Assembly: GCA_963582935.1 (NCBI GenBank)
Contig: CAUZSH010000003.1
Coordinates: 1-44,707, forward strand
Length of the DNA stretch: 44,707 bases
Source of the DNA: CAUZSH01 sp963582935
GTDB lineage: Bacteria; Pseudomonadota; Gammaproteobacteria; Francisellales; Francisellaceae
Reading direction: 5' to 3'
The notes beneath the pieces are model-generated. The model had not been told where the DNA came from, did no database searches, and was given only the letters and a program-made list of their open reading frames with translations. Shown here one piece after another: positions 25,499-32,758 of the stretch (within the stretch, counting starts at the first letter, position 1; each line of letters starts with the position of its first letter). The translations under genes and the position numbers were made by a program.

Positions 25499-26568
25499 CT
25501 GTTTTCCCTATCAAAATTTTGTGCGCGATCACGCATCACATGATCCATTAGCACCAATGCAAGCATTGCTTCTGCAATCGGTGTTCCTCGAATTCCAACA
25601 CAGGGATCGTGACGCCCTTTGGTCATAATCTCCGTTTCATCTCCAAATCTATCAATAGTCTTGCCTGTTTTCAAAATACTGGGTGTTGGTTTAAACGCTA
25701 AACGTGCCACCACATCTTGCCCAGATGAAATCCCTCCAAGAATGCCACCTGAATGATTTGACATAAAATGATCTTTTGCAATCTCATCTCGATGCTCGCT
25801 ACCACGCTGAGCAACCACCTCAAATCCATCACCAATCGAAACTGCCTTTACAGCATTAATCCCCATCATAGCATACGCAATCTCAGCATCCAGCTTATCA
25901 AATACCGGCTCTCCCAAGCCCACAGGAACATTACGAGCAACTACGGTCACTTCAGCACCGATAGAGTCACCTTCTTTTCGAATTTTATGGATCAATGTTT
26001 CCAGTATAGAAACTTTATCAGGATCTGCTGTAAAAAATGGGTTTCCATTAATAGCAGAGATGTTTTTACACTCTAGTTTCACATTCCCTATTTGTGAAAC
26101 ATAGCCATAAATTTCCAACCCCAGCTGTTCTTTCAGATATTTTTTTGCAATGCTGCCTGCTGCCACACGCATAGCGGTTTCTCTTGCGGAAGAACGACCA
26201 CCACCACGATAGTCTCGAATACCATACTTATACCAATAAGTATAATCAGCATGTCCAGGTCGAAACTTGTCTTGTATGTCGCCGTAATCTTTCGAGCGTT
26301 GATCGGTGTTTTCAATCAACAAGCCAATGCTCGTACCAGTGGTTTTACCTTCAAAAACACCCGATAAAATTTTAACTTGATCGGCCTCTCGGCGTTGCGT
26401 TGTATATTTAGAAGTGCCGGGTTTCCTCCGATCAAGATCAACCTGCAAGTCTGCCTCACACAAACTCAAACCTGGAGGGCAACCATCTACCACCGCACCT
26501 AGGGCAGGACCATGACTTTCACCAAATGTTGAAACGGAAAAAATCTTTCCAAAGCTATTTCCAGACAT
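25495..26568 (-). CDS. aroC: Chorismate synthase
   Basis: AroC converts 5-enolpyruvylshikimate-3-phosphate to chorismate, the last common step to aromatic amino acids, with reduced FMN. The roughly 357-residue protein shows the three family signatures: GESHGPALGAVVDGCPPG near the start, the GGGRSSARETAMRVAAGSIA block, and the C-terminal RHDPCVGIRGTPIAEAM. The ATG at 26568 gives the usual MSGNSFGKIFSVSTFGESHG start; a TTG six bases upstream has a better-spaced AAGG, so either could be used. It lies between prmB and dedA in a tight minus-strand set. Confidence 0.96.
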   Translation of the reverse strand: MSGNSFGKIFSVSTFGESHGPALGAVVDGCPPGLSLCEADLQVDLDRRKPGTSKYTTQRREADQVKILSGVFEGKTTGTSIGLLIENTDQRSKDYGDIQDKFRPGHADYTYWYKYGIRDYRGGGRSSARETAMRVAAGSIAKKYLKEQLGLEIYGYVSQIGNVKLECKNISAINGNPFFTADPDKVSILETLIHKIRKEGDSIGAEVTVVARNVPVGLGEPVFDKLDAEIAYAMMGINAVKAVSIGDGFEVVAQRGSEHRDEIAKDHFMSNHSGGILGGISSGQDVVARLAFKPTPSILKTGKTIDRFGDETEIMTKGRHDPCVGIRGTPIAEAMLALVLMDHVMRDRAQNFDRENR

Positions 26569-26596
26569 GATCAATATTACCTTAGGTTTTCACCTT

Positions 26597-27550
26597 TTAT
26601 ACTTCGACTTTTAAAAATTCCTCATGATATTTCAACAACTCTTCCGATGTTAAAACAAAAACACCATCGCCACCATCCTCAAAATTTAGCCAGGTAAATG
26701 GCACATTTGGAAAAGTATTCTGTAAAGAATACTGGCTATTGCCAACTTCTACAATCAAAACACCATTCGCATTTAAATGATGGGGCGCTTGGCGAAGAAT
26801 TCTGCGCACCAACTCAAGACCATCTTCCCCAGCTTCCAATGCAAGCCTTGGCTCTTTATGGTATTCCTCAGGCATCGTATCAATATCCCCCTTATCTACA
26901 TAAGGGGGATTGGAAATAATCAAATCAAAATGCGCGCCATCTAAGTTCTTAAACAAATCAGACTCTACAAGCGTAATTTTCGAAGAAAGCTTGTGATCTC
27001 TCACATTGCGTTTGGCAACCTCTAAAGCATCTGGGGAAATATCTGAAATGGTCACATCTGCATTTGGAAAAGCATGGGCAGCCCCAATACCGATACAACC
27101 ACTTCCCGTACAAAGATCTAACACGGACGCAATATGATCATGCTCCACCCAAGGAGAAAAACCATTTCGAACCAACTCACCGATAGGTGATTTTGGAATG
27201 ATTACACGTTGATCAACATAAAATTTCATCCCAGCAAACCAAGCAACATTGGTTAAATATGGCAAAGGAATACGCTCCACCACACGGCGGTAAATACATT
27301 TCACAATGATTTCACGCTCAGAATGAGTCAGTCGCGCATCCAGCACACGATCATCAATATCTAAAGGCAAATGGATTAACTGCAAGACAAGGTGAACTGC
27401 TTCATCCCAAGCAGACTCAGTACCATGCCCGTAGAATAAATTTGCTTCATTAAAACGGCTTGTCGCCCAACGTAAACAATCACTAATGGTAATCAATTCT
27501 TTTGCAATGGAACTTGCAATCACTTCATTTTCAGGTTCTTTCGTTGCCAT
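26597..27550 (-). CDS. prmB: Ribosomal protein L3 N5-glutamine methyltransferase PrmB
   Basis: PrmB methylates the side chain of a conserved glutamine in ribosomal protein L3. The 317-residue protein has an N-terminal helical domain, the SAM-binding VLDLCTGSGCIGIG motif and the NPPY catalytic tetrapeptide in LIISNPPYVDKGDIDTMP, which separates N5-glutamine methyltransferases from other enzymes of the fold. The gene context cysS-prmB-aroC favours PrmB over the related release factor methyltransferase PrmC. The ATG at 27550 comes two bases after the cysS stop with AAGGG upstream; the TTG at 27571 would overlap cysS. Confidence 0.94.
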   Translation of the reverse strand: MATKEPENEVIASSIAKELITISDCLRWATSRFNEANLFYGHGTESAWDEAVHLVLQLIHLPLDIDDRVLDARLTHSEREIIVKCIYRRVVERIPLPYLTNVAWFAGMKFYVDQRVIIPKSPIGELVRNGFSPWVEHDHIASVLDLCTGSGCIGIGAAHAFPNADVTISDISPDALEVAKRNVRDHKLSSKITLVESDLFKNLDGAHFDLIISNPPYVDKGDIDTMPEEYHKEPRLALEAGEDGLELVRRILRQAPHHLNANGVLIVEVGNSQYSLQNTFPNVPFTWLNFEDGGDGVFVLTSEELLKYHEEFLKVEV

Positions 27551-27552
27551 AA

Positions 27553-28956
27553 TTATTTTTCCCTTTTCCAAACTGTGCCAGTTGAAGTGTCTTCCAACAA
27601 AACACCCATTGCTTTTAATTCATCTCTTACCGCATCGGCTTCAGACCAATTCTTTGATTTTTTTGCCTCTGCACGTCGCTTGATTAAATCCTCAATCAAC
27701 GAAGCATCATCATCGCCTTCTTTAAAATAAAGCTCAGGATCATTTTGCAGTATCCCCAAAACCTCTCCCAATGTCACCAGTAACCGAGCATATTTAGATG
27801 CTTCCGCACGGACCTCCATATTGGCTTCTTTCGTATTAGCTTCTGATTTCAAACGATTTAATTCTTTGGCAACTGAAAAAATAACCGACAAGGCTTCTGG
27901 AGTATTAAAGTCATTATCCATTGCCACTTTAAATTGATCAATATAATTTGTGGTATTTGGCATATCAGGTGACACTTCGACTCCACGCAAAGCGCTATAT
28001 AGTTTTGTCACCGCAGCGCGCGCATGATCCAAGTTTTCTTCTGAATAATTAATCTCACTACGATAGTGCCCTGAAATTAAAAAATAACGCACCACTTCAG
28101 CAGGATATGCCTTTAACACTTCTTTTATGGTGAAAAAGTTATTCAGAGATTTTGACATTTTTTCAGCATCTACCTGCACCATACCTGAATGCATCCAAGT
28201 ATTTGCAAAGGTACAGCCATTGCCTGCCTCTGATTGTGCAATTTCATTTTCATGATGTGGAAACCTCAAGTCAGAACCACCCCCATGAATATCAAAGGTC
28301 TCCCCAAGAATTTTCTTAGACATGGCAGAACATTCAATATGCCAGCCTGGGCGACCCTTCGACCAAGGCGAATCCCACTCGGGTTCACCTGGTTTGGATG
28401 CTTTCCATAATGTAAAGTCCAAAGGATTTTCCTTCACTTCAGAAATTTCAACGCGAATACCCGACCGTAAACTTTCTAGATTTTGTCCACTTAGTTTTCC
28501 GTAACCCTCAAATGCACCCACTCGAAAATATACATCACCATTGCTTGCGGCATAGGCATAGCCTTTTTCAATCAGCCCTTCAATAAAAGCGACCATTTCA
28601 GGAATCGTCTCGGTTGCACGAGGCTCATAATCTGGACGGGCAATATTAAGCGCATCAAAATCTTCGTACATTCTTGTCACATACTCATCCACTAATTGAT
28701 TAGGGTCAATATGTCGTTCATGGGCTCTTTTAATAATCTTGTCGTCTATATCGGTAATATTTCTAACATAAGTCACAGCATAACCACGGTGACGTAAATA
28801 ACGAATAATAAGATCAAAAGCAATATAGGTTCTGGCGTGACCAATATGACAATCATCATAAACCGTAATGCCACAAACGTACATTTTAACTTTGTTTGGA
28901 TTGAGCGTTCTTAAGGGTTCCTTTTTCTTCGTCAAGCCATTGTAAACTTGGATCAT
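27553..28956 (-). CDS. cysS: Cysteinyl-tRNA synthetase
   Basis: CysS charges tRNA-Cys. The 467-residue class I synthetase carries the zinc cysteine in MYVCGITVYDDCHIGHART, which also contains the HIGH motif, further zinc ligands in HIECSAMS and FPHHENE, and the KMSKS loop in DAEKMSKSLNN. The ATG at 28956 gives the standard MIQVYNGLTKKKEPL start and has GAGG 6 bases upstream; a start at 28989 adds an atypical leader. It heads the minus-strand set cysS-prmB-aroC-dedA-pilZ. Confidence 0.96.
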   Translation of the reverse strand: MIQVYNGLTKKKEPLRTLNPNKVKMYVCGITVYDDCHIGHARTYIAFDLIIRYLRHRGYAVTYVRNITDIDDKIIKRAHERHIDPNQLVDEYVTRMYEDFDALNIARPDYEPRATETIPEMVAFIEGLIEKGYAYAASNGDVYFRVGAFEGYGKLSGQNLESLRSGIRVEISEVKENPLDFTLWKASKPGEPEWDSPWSKGRPGWHIECSAMSKKILGETFDIHGGGSDLRFPHHENEIAQSEAGNGCTFANTWMHSGMVQVDAEKMSKSLNNFFTIKEVLKAYPAEVVRYFLISGHYRSEINYSEENLDHARAAVTKLYSALRGVEVSPDMPNTTNYIDQFKVAMDNDFNTPEALSVIFSVAKELNRLKSEANTKEANMEVRAEASKYARLLVTLGEVLGILQNDPELYFKEGDDDASLIEDLIKRRAEAKKSKNWSEADAVRDELKAMGVLLEDTSTGTVWKREK

Positions 28957-29182
28957 TCTTTGCCTCAGATAATTGAATTCTAATGCCACATGAGCACTGC
29001 TTTAATGTACACCTTTATACCGTATATACGCTCGTTTTTAAAGGCTTTATTGCTCTGCTATATTATTCAAACGGACTTCATCTTGACCTTGCTCAACTTT
29101 GCACCATTATTCAAGGATAGCGCTTGCTGAAAAACACTCAGCACACTACAATGGCAAAATACTTTTAAGCTGATCAGAATAT

Positions 29183-29836
29183 ATGGACACACTTTATTAT
29201 ATAATCGACTTTGTATTGCATCTAAACCACCATCTTTCTGAAATTATTAACTATTTTGGTAATTGGGCGTATGCTGTTTTATTTTTAGTGGTCTTTGCAG
29301 AAACAGGTCTGGTTATTACACCGTTCCTCCCTGGCGACTCCCTCCTTTTTGCAGCGGGTGCATTAAGTGCGCTTGAAGGCGTGACGTTAAATGTTCATAT
29401 ACTCGTTTTGGTGCTTTTTGTTGCCGCGGTCATTGGTGATACATGCAACTATTGGATCGGCCATTATTTTGGTGAAAAATTATTCTCAAAAGATGCCAAG
29501 ATCTTAAAGCAGTCCTACTTAGATAGAACACATAATTTCTATGAAAAGTATGGTGGCAAGACCATTATCATTGCTCGGTTTGTGCCGATTATACGTACCT
29601 TCGCCCCCTTTGTGGCTGGCGCTGGCAGCATGACCTATAGCAAGTTCATGTTTTACAATGTGATTGGTGCTGCCATCTGGGTGGTTTCTATTACTTATCT
29701 TGGTTACTATTTTGGGAATATCCCAATCATTAAGGATAATTTTGCAATCGTTGTGATTGTGATTATTATTCTATCCATCATGCCTGCGATTTTTGAGGTT
29801 GTGAGGATTAAGTTGAAGTCTAGGAAGGTGAAATAA
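29183..29836 (+). CDS. DedA family membrane protein (YqjA/DghA-like)
   Basis: The 217-residue protein is a classical DedA with the FAETGLVITPFLPGDSLLFAAG acidic/proline motif and the IIARFVPIIRTFAPFVAGAGSM arginine motif, both required for transport activity in characterised members. It has several membrane helices and a short basic tail. It is closer to the YqjA/YghB/DedA type than the DedA at 24851. A role in undecaprenyl phosphate or phospholipid recycling and proton-motive-force homeostasis is known for the family; the specific substrate is unknown. No strong Shine-Dalgarno sequence is seen. Its upstream region holds a small hairpin (29125-29143) of unknown meaning. Confidence 0.9.
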   Translation: MDTLYYIIDFVLHLNHHLSEIINYFGNWAYAVLFLVVFAETGLVITPFLPGDSLLFAAGALSALEGVTLNVHILVLVLFVAAVIGDTCNYWIGHYFGEKLFSKDAKILKQSYLDRTHNFYEKYGGKTIIIARFVPIIRTFAPFVAGAGSMTYSKFMFYNVIGAAIWVVSITYLGYYFGNIPIIKDNFAIVVIVIIILSIMPAIFEVVRIKLKSRKVK

Positions 29837-29852
29837 TGATTATGTGTTTTTA

Positions 29853-30146
29853 CTAATAAAACTCTTCATATGAACTATTTTTTGAAAATTTAATTTCAAA
29901 CTCTGAATTACTAATTTTATCAATTCTTACAGAATCTATTCCTAATAATTGAAGTTTTTCGTATGTTGCTAATTCGCCAATACTTAATTTTAACCCATTT
30001 CTTAATATCAATTTACCCAACTTTCTATTTGATTGAGTCATTAATGCCTTACCGTTTTCTTGACATATTTTAGCAGTAACACTTTCACCATCTGGAAACT
30101 TTAAATTAAATGGAGTATCTCTGTCAGGGAAGAAATCTGGAAACAA
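29853..30146 (-). pseudogene. C-terminal remnant of an NgoFVII-like restriction endonuclease
   Basis: The roughly 98 codons encode LFPDFFPDRDTPFNLKFPDG, then ALMTQSNRKLGKLILRNGL, LATYEKLQLLGIDSVRIDKI and an ending SSYEEF. This looks like the C-terminal B3-like DNA-binding domain of PLD-type type II restriction endonucleases of the NgoFVII group. The nuclease domain that should precede it is absent. Upstream, within about 20 bases, the DNA instead encodes the start of a cytosine methyltransferase in another frame. There is no proper start codon or ribosome binding site (only TTG), so this is a non-functional remainder. Identification rests on remembered family patterns. Confidence 0.6.
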
Positions 30147-30241
30147 TTGATGAATGACAATAGGAAAACAGAGGTAAATCCATTTTTTTCGAATCCAAGC
30201 TTTATTCCCCCAATTCCTGCAAATAAATCTATAAAATTCAT
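30101..30241 (-). pseudogene. N-terminal fragment of a C5-cytosine DNA methyltransferase
   Basis: An ATG at 30241 opens MNFIDLFAGIGGIKLGFEKN followed by GFTSVF, which is motif I (SAM binding, DLFAGIGG) and the adjoining helix of Dcm-type C5-cytosine methyltransferases. After about 26 codons (near 30164) similarity ends where a family member would continue with a SSEWDKYA-like stretch, and the frame closes after 46 codons. The downstream DNA encodes the C-terminus of a restriction endonuclease on the same strand. A GGAG and a three-codon reading frame (30249) precede the ATG. Together the two pieces are what remains of a methyltransferase-endonuclease pair after an internal deletion. Confidence 0.72.
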
Positions 30242-30346
30242 TTGATCATTTTTTCTCCAATATATTTACCATTTAACTGGCACTCATTCTTTTTTGCTGC
30301 TCACACATAACAACCACTCATCACCCAATAACACTCAACCCAGCTT

Positions 30347-31102
30347 TCAGCTGTCCACAACATTCTTATTTTTAATCATCAAATACTCTCTAAACAACTT
30401 CCGACTTTGCAATACCTTGCCACCCAAAGCACTCTGTATATTTAACCGCATCAAATATTTAAGCGCTTTCAACTCAGCATCGCCCCAACATTGCACACCT
30501 TTCACAATATTAATCATGACCTTTCCAGACATCTTATAAATATCGCGATTATCCATTTGATCATCTAAAATTTTAAAGGGTGCGCCCATTGCGACCAAAG
30601 CATAAAATGCCTCTAGCTCCACATCGTGACCATTTGAGTCATGACTTAGTTGCACGCCATACCCAAGCGCTTCTAGTAATTGCATTTCAAATTGTCTGAT
30701 CAATATCTCAGCATTGCTTTCCGCGATGTTTTTCATCACATGTTGATAGGAATGAAATAACTCATGATCAGCCGCTGCTTGCTGAACCAATAGATAAATC
30801 AACTCATTAATATAATGCAAAGAAAGTTGTGTAATATAAGGCAACGTCTCAACAGACTCTAACAACAATAATTCCGCAGAGATCAAGGGATACAATCCAT
30901 CAGATTTTTTAGGAATTTTTGCCTCTATGGCCATTTCTGAAAATAATTTACTTGCTGAACGCAATCTGCTCTTCGGTCTTTTAATCCCTCTGGCAATACA
31001 AGTAATCTTGCCCTGCTCTTTGGTAAACAATGTTAAAAGCGCCGAGCTTTCTTGATAAACCCGACTATGTAATAAATAAGCCCTAGTGACTAATGTACGC
31101 AT
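30347..31102 (-). CDS. recO: DNA repair protein RecO
   Basis: RecO works with RecR to load RecA onto SSB-coated single-stranded DNA in gap repair. The 251-residue protein has the N-terminal OB-fold start RTLVTRAYLLHSRVYQESSALLTLFTKEQGKI and CIARGIKRPKSRLR, then the helical C-terminal domain (LIRQFEMQLLEALGYG). The zinc-finger cysteines present in some RecO proteins are missing, as in other gammaproteobacterial members. The start overlaps the end of the IscU-like gene by 13 bases, implying coupled translation. A lost restriction-modification locus lies just past its 3' end. Confidence 0.92.
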   Translation of the reverse strand: MRTLVTRAYLLHSRVYQESSALLTLFTKEQGKITCIARGIKRPKSRLRSASKLFSEMAIEAKIPKKSDGLYPLISAELLLLESVETLPYITQLSLHYINELIYLLVQQAAADHELFHSYQHVMKNIAESNAEILIRQFEMQLLEALGYGVQLSHDSNGHDVELEAFYALVAMGAPFKILDDQMDNRDIYKMSGKVMINIVKGVQCWGDAELKALKYLMRLNIQSALGGKVLQSRKLFREYLMIKNKNVVDS

Positions 31103-31467
31103 ATGGCTTCTGAAAGTTGCTTAATAATGTCCAGCAAACACATCGCACTATGATGTTTATGCTTGGGTAATTCAAATTCATCCACTAACTGTTGCATCGT
31201 AAGATTTTCCAATCTGGCAAATTCTCCTGCTACAACCCGTTCTGACAACCATGCAACCAAGGCTATCATATAGCCACAGCCCAAGACTTGAAATCTTGCT
31301 TCAATAGGTAAATTATGGCTATCCAGCTTCACTTGAAAAACCACCAATTCACCTGAAGATTTATCGCCTGAATGAGTCGTTACCGTAAATGGTGCATCAT
31401 TTTGCCACAAAGGTTTAGGGTCAATAATCTCCTGATAATAATGCAATACCTTCTGATTATATAACAT
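31090..31467 (-). CDS. IscU/NifU-N-like protein lacking two ligand cysteines
   Basis: The 125-residue protein has the IscU fold pattern (YNQKVLHYYQEIIDPKP start, FQVLGCGYMIALVAWLSE middle, LPKHKHHSAM near the end) and follows a cysteine desulfurase, so it is plainly an IscU-type scaffold relative. Of the three cysteines that bind the nascent [2Fe-2S] cluster, only C64 is present. The position of the first (PACGD in IscU) reads KSSGE, and the third (KLHCS) reads KHHSA. Nearby C110 and C123 are not at canonical sites. It may have a specialised sulfur-accepting role or a different cluster site. It overlaps the desulfurase by 11 bases and recO by 13. Confidence 0.78.
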   Translation of the reverse strand: MLYNQKVLHYYQEIIDPKPLWQNDAPFTVTTHSGDKSSGELVVFQVKLDSHNLPIEARFQVLGCGYMIALVAWLSERVVAGEFARLENLTMQQLVDEFELPKHKHHSAMCLLDIIKQLSEAICVH

Positions 31468-32641
31468 CGCCTTTCCCCTTACGCCATAATGGAGACATTT
31501 TTCTCAACTTTGCCACCTGCTTGATTAAAAGCGCAATCAACTTACCCACATCTGCTTGCGCGGTAAATCGTCCAAAAGAAACACGAAAAGAAGAATGTGC
31601 CTGTTCCGCCGTTAAACCAATGGCTTGCAGGACATAAGAAGCCTCAATCGTCGCACTATTACAGGCAGAGCCCGCTGAAATGGCGACTTCATTCAACGCC
31701 ATCATTAATGCTTCGCCATCCACACCCTCAATAGTTACATTAAGAATACCCGGGAAAACGTGCTTGGGATCACCGTTTATTTTTAATTCTGGGATCACTT
31801 TTACGGAATCTATAAAATACCGCCTAAAGGATAATAGTTTTTGGTATTCCTCTGACAAACAGGCATTGGCAACACTACATGCCCTCCCTAATCCAACAAT
31901 CTGATGCGTTGCTAATGTGCCTGAGCGCATCCCTTGCTCATGACCACCGCCATGAATCAATGGCGTCAGTTTGATTTTTGGGCGACGCCTTACATATAAA
32001 GCGCCCATTCCTTTTGGTCCATAAAGTTTATGAGAAGAAAGTGAAAGCAGATCAATATTCATGGATTTCACATCAACATCTAGTTTCCCAACAGCTTGTG
32101 CGGCATCCACATGAAACAGAATTTTACGTCCACGACATAAAGCACCGATTTCAGCAATGGGCTGAATTACACCAATTTCATTATTTACAAACATAACTGA
32201 CACAAGGATCGTATCTTCTCGCATGGCATCTTGCACTTGAGCAACTGAAATCAACCCCTCAGTATTTGGTTGCAAATAAGTCACTTCATGCCCGATGGTT
32301 TCTAAATATTTACAAGGGTCTAATACTGCCTTATGCTCTGTCACACAGGTGATAATATGTTTTCCTTTATGTGAATAGGCATCAGCAACGCCTTTAATAG
32401 CAAGGTTATTGGATTCTGTCGCGCCTGAGGTAAAGACAATTTCTCGACTATCTGCACCCAACAAGTCCGCAACCTGCAAGCGCGCTTCAGTCACAGCTTC
32501 TTTTGCCAGCCAACCAAAAAAATGCGTGTTTGAAGCGGGATTTCCAAAGTTGCCCTCCATCGTCAAACATTCAATCATGGCTTTTGCCACTTCTGGATCA
32601 ACGGGTGTCGTTGCCGCATAATCTAAATATATTTGTTTCAT
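31457..32641 (-). CDS. Cysteine desulfurase (IscS/NifS family)
   Basis: This PLP enzyme takes sulfur from cysteine, giving alanine and a persulfide for Fe-S cluster or thio-modification pathways. The 394-residue protein has the PLP lysine K205 in SLSSHKLYGPKG, the HVDAAQAVGK aspartate, and the catalytic C327 in SAGSACNSATIEAS within the longer mobile loop typical of group I (IscS/NifS) enzymes. It lacks the HscB-IscA-Fdx companions of a standard isc operon and instead leads a desulfurase, IscU-like, recO set. It may be a second desulfurase, so I give no symbol. The C-terminus is basic. Confidence 0.92.
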   Translation of the reverse strand: MKQIYLDYAATTPVDPEVAKAMIECLTMEGNFGNPASNTHFFGWLAKEAVTEARLQVADLLGADSREIVFTSGATESNNLAIKGVADAYSHKGKHIITCVTEHKAVLDPCKYLETIGHEVTYLQPNTEGLISVAQVQDAMREDTILVSVMFVNNEIGVIQPIAEIGALCRGRKILFHVDAAQAVGKLDVDVKSMNIDLLSLSSHKLYGPKGMGALYVRRRPKIKLTPLIHGGGHEQGMRSGTLATHQIVGLGRACSVANACLSEEYQKLLSFRRYFIDSVKVIPELKINGDPKHVFPGILNVTIEGVDGEALMMALNEVAISAGSACNSATIEASYVLQAIGLTAEQAHSSFRVSFGRFTAQADVGKLIALLIKQVAKLRKMSPLWRKGKGDVI

Positions 32642-32712
32642 TCTTCTATCATCTGCATTTTATATTCTAGTTAAATTACCCATAATATCTTAACATGCTA
32701 TGCAAAATCCTT

Positions 32713-32729
32713 CATCATAATCTATGATG
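32713..32729. promoter_or_regulatory. Inverted repeat between divergent desulfurase and dsbD genes
   Basis: CATCATA-ATC-TATGATG is a perfect 7-bp inverted repeat with a 3-base spacer. It lies directly before an AT-rich -10-like stretch (TAATATAAA, 32730-32738) upstream of dsbD. An operator is possible; it does not match an IscR site that I recognise. Confidence 0.3.
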
Positions 32730-32758
32730 TAATATAAATAAGCACCCACCTTTCCTCT

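Noticed and set aside
29125..29143. Hairpin TGCTGA/TCAGCA with a 7-base loop upstream of the second dedA.
   Set aside because: A single short stem with no T run or known motif; not enough to call a regulatory element.
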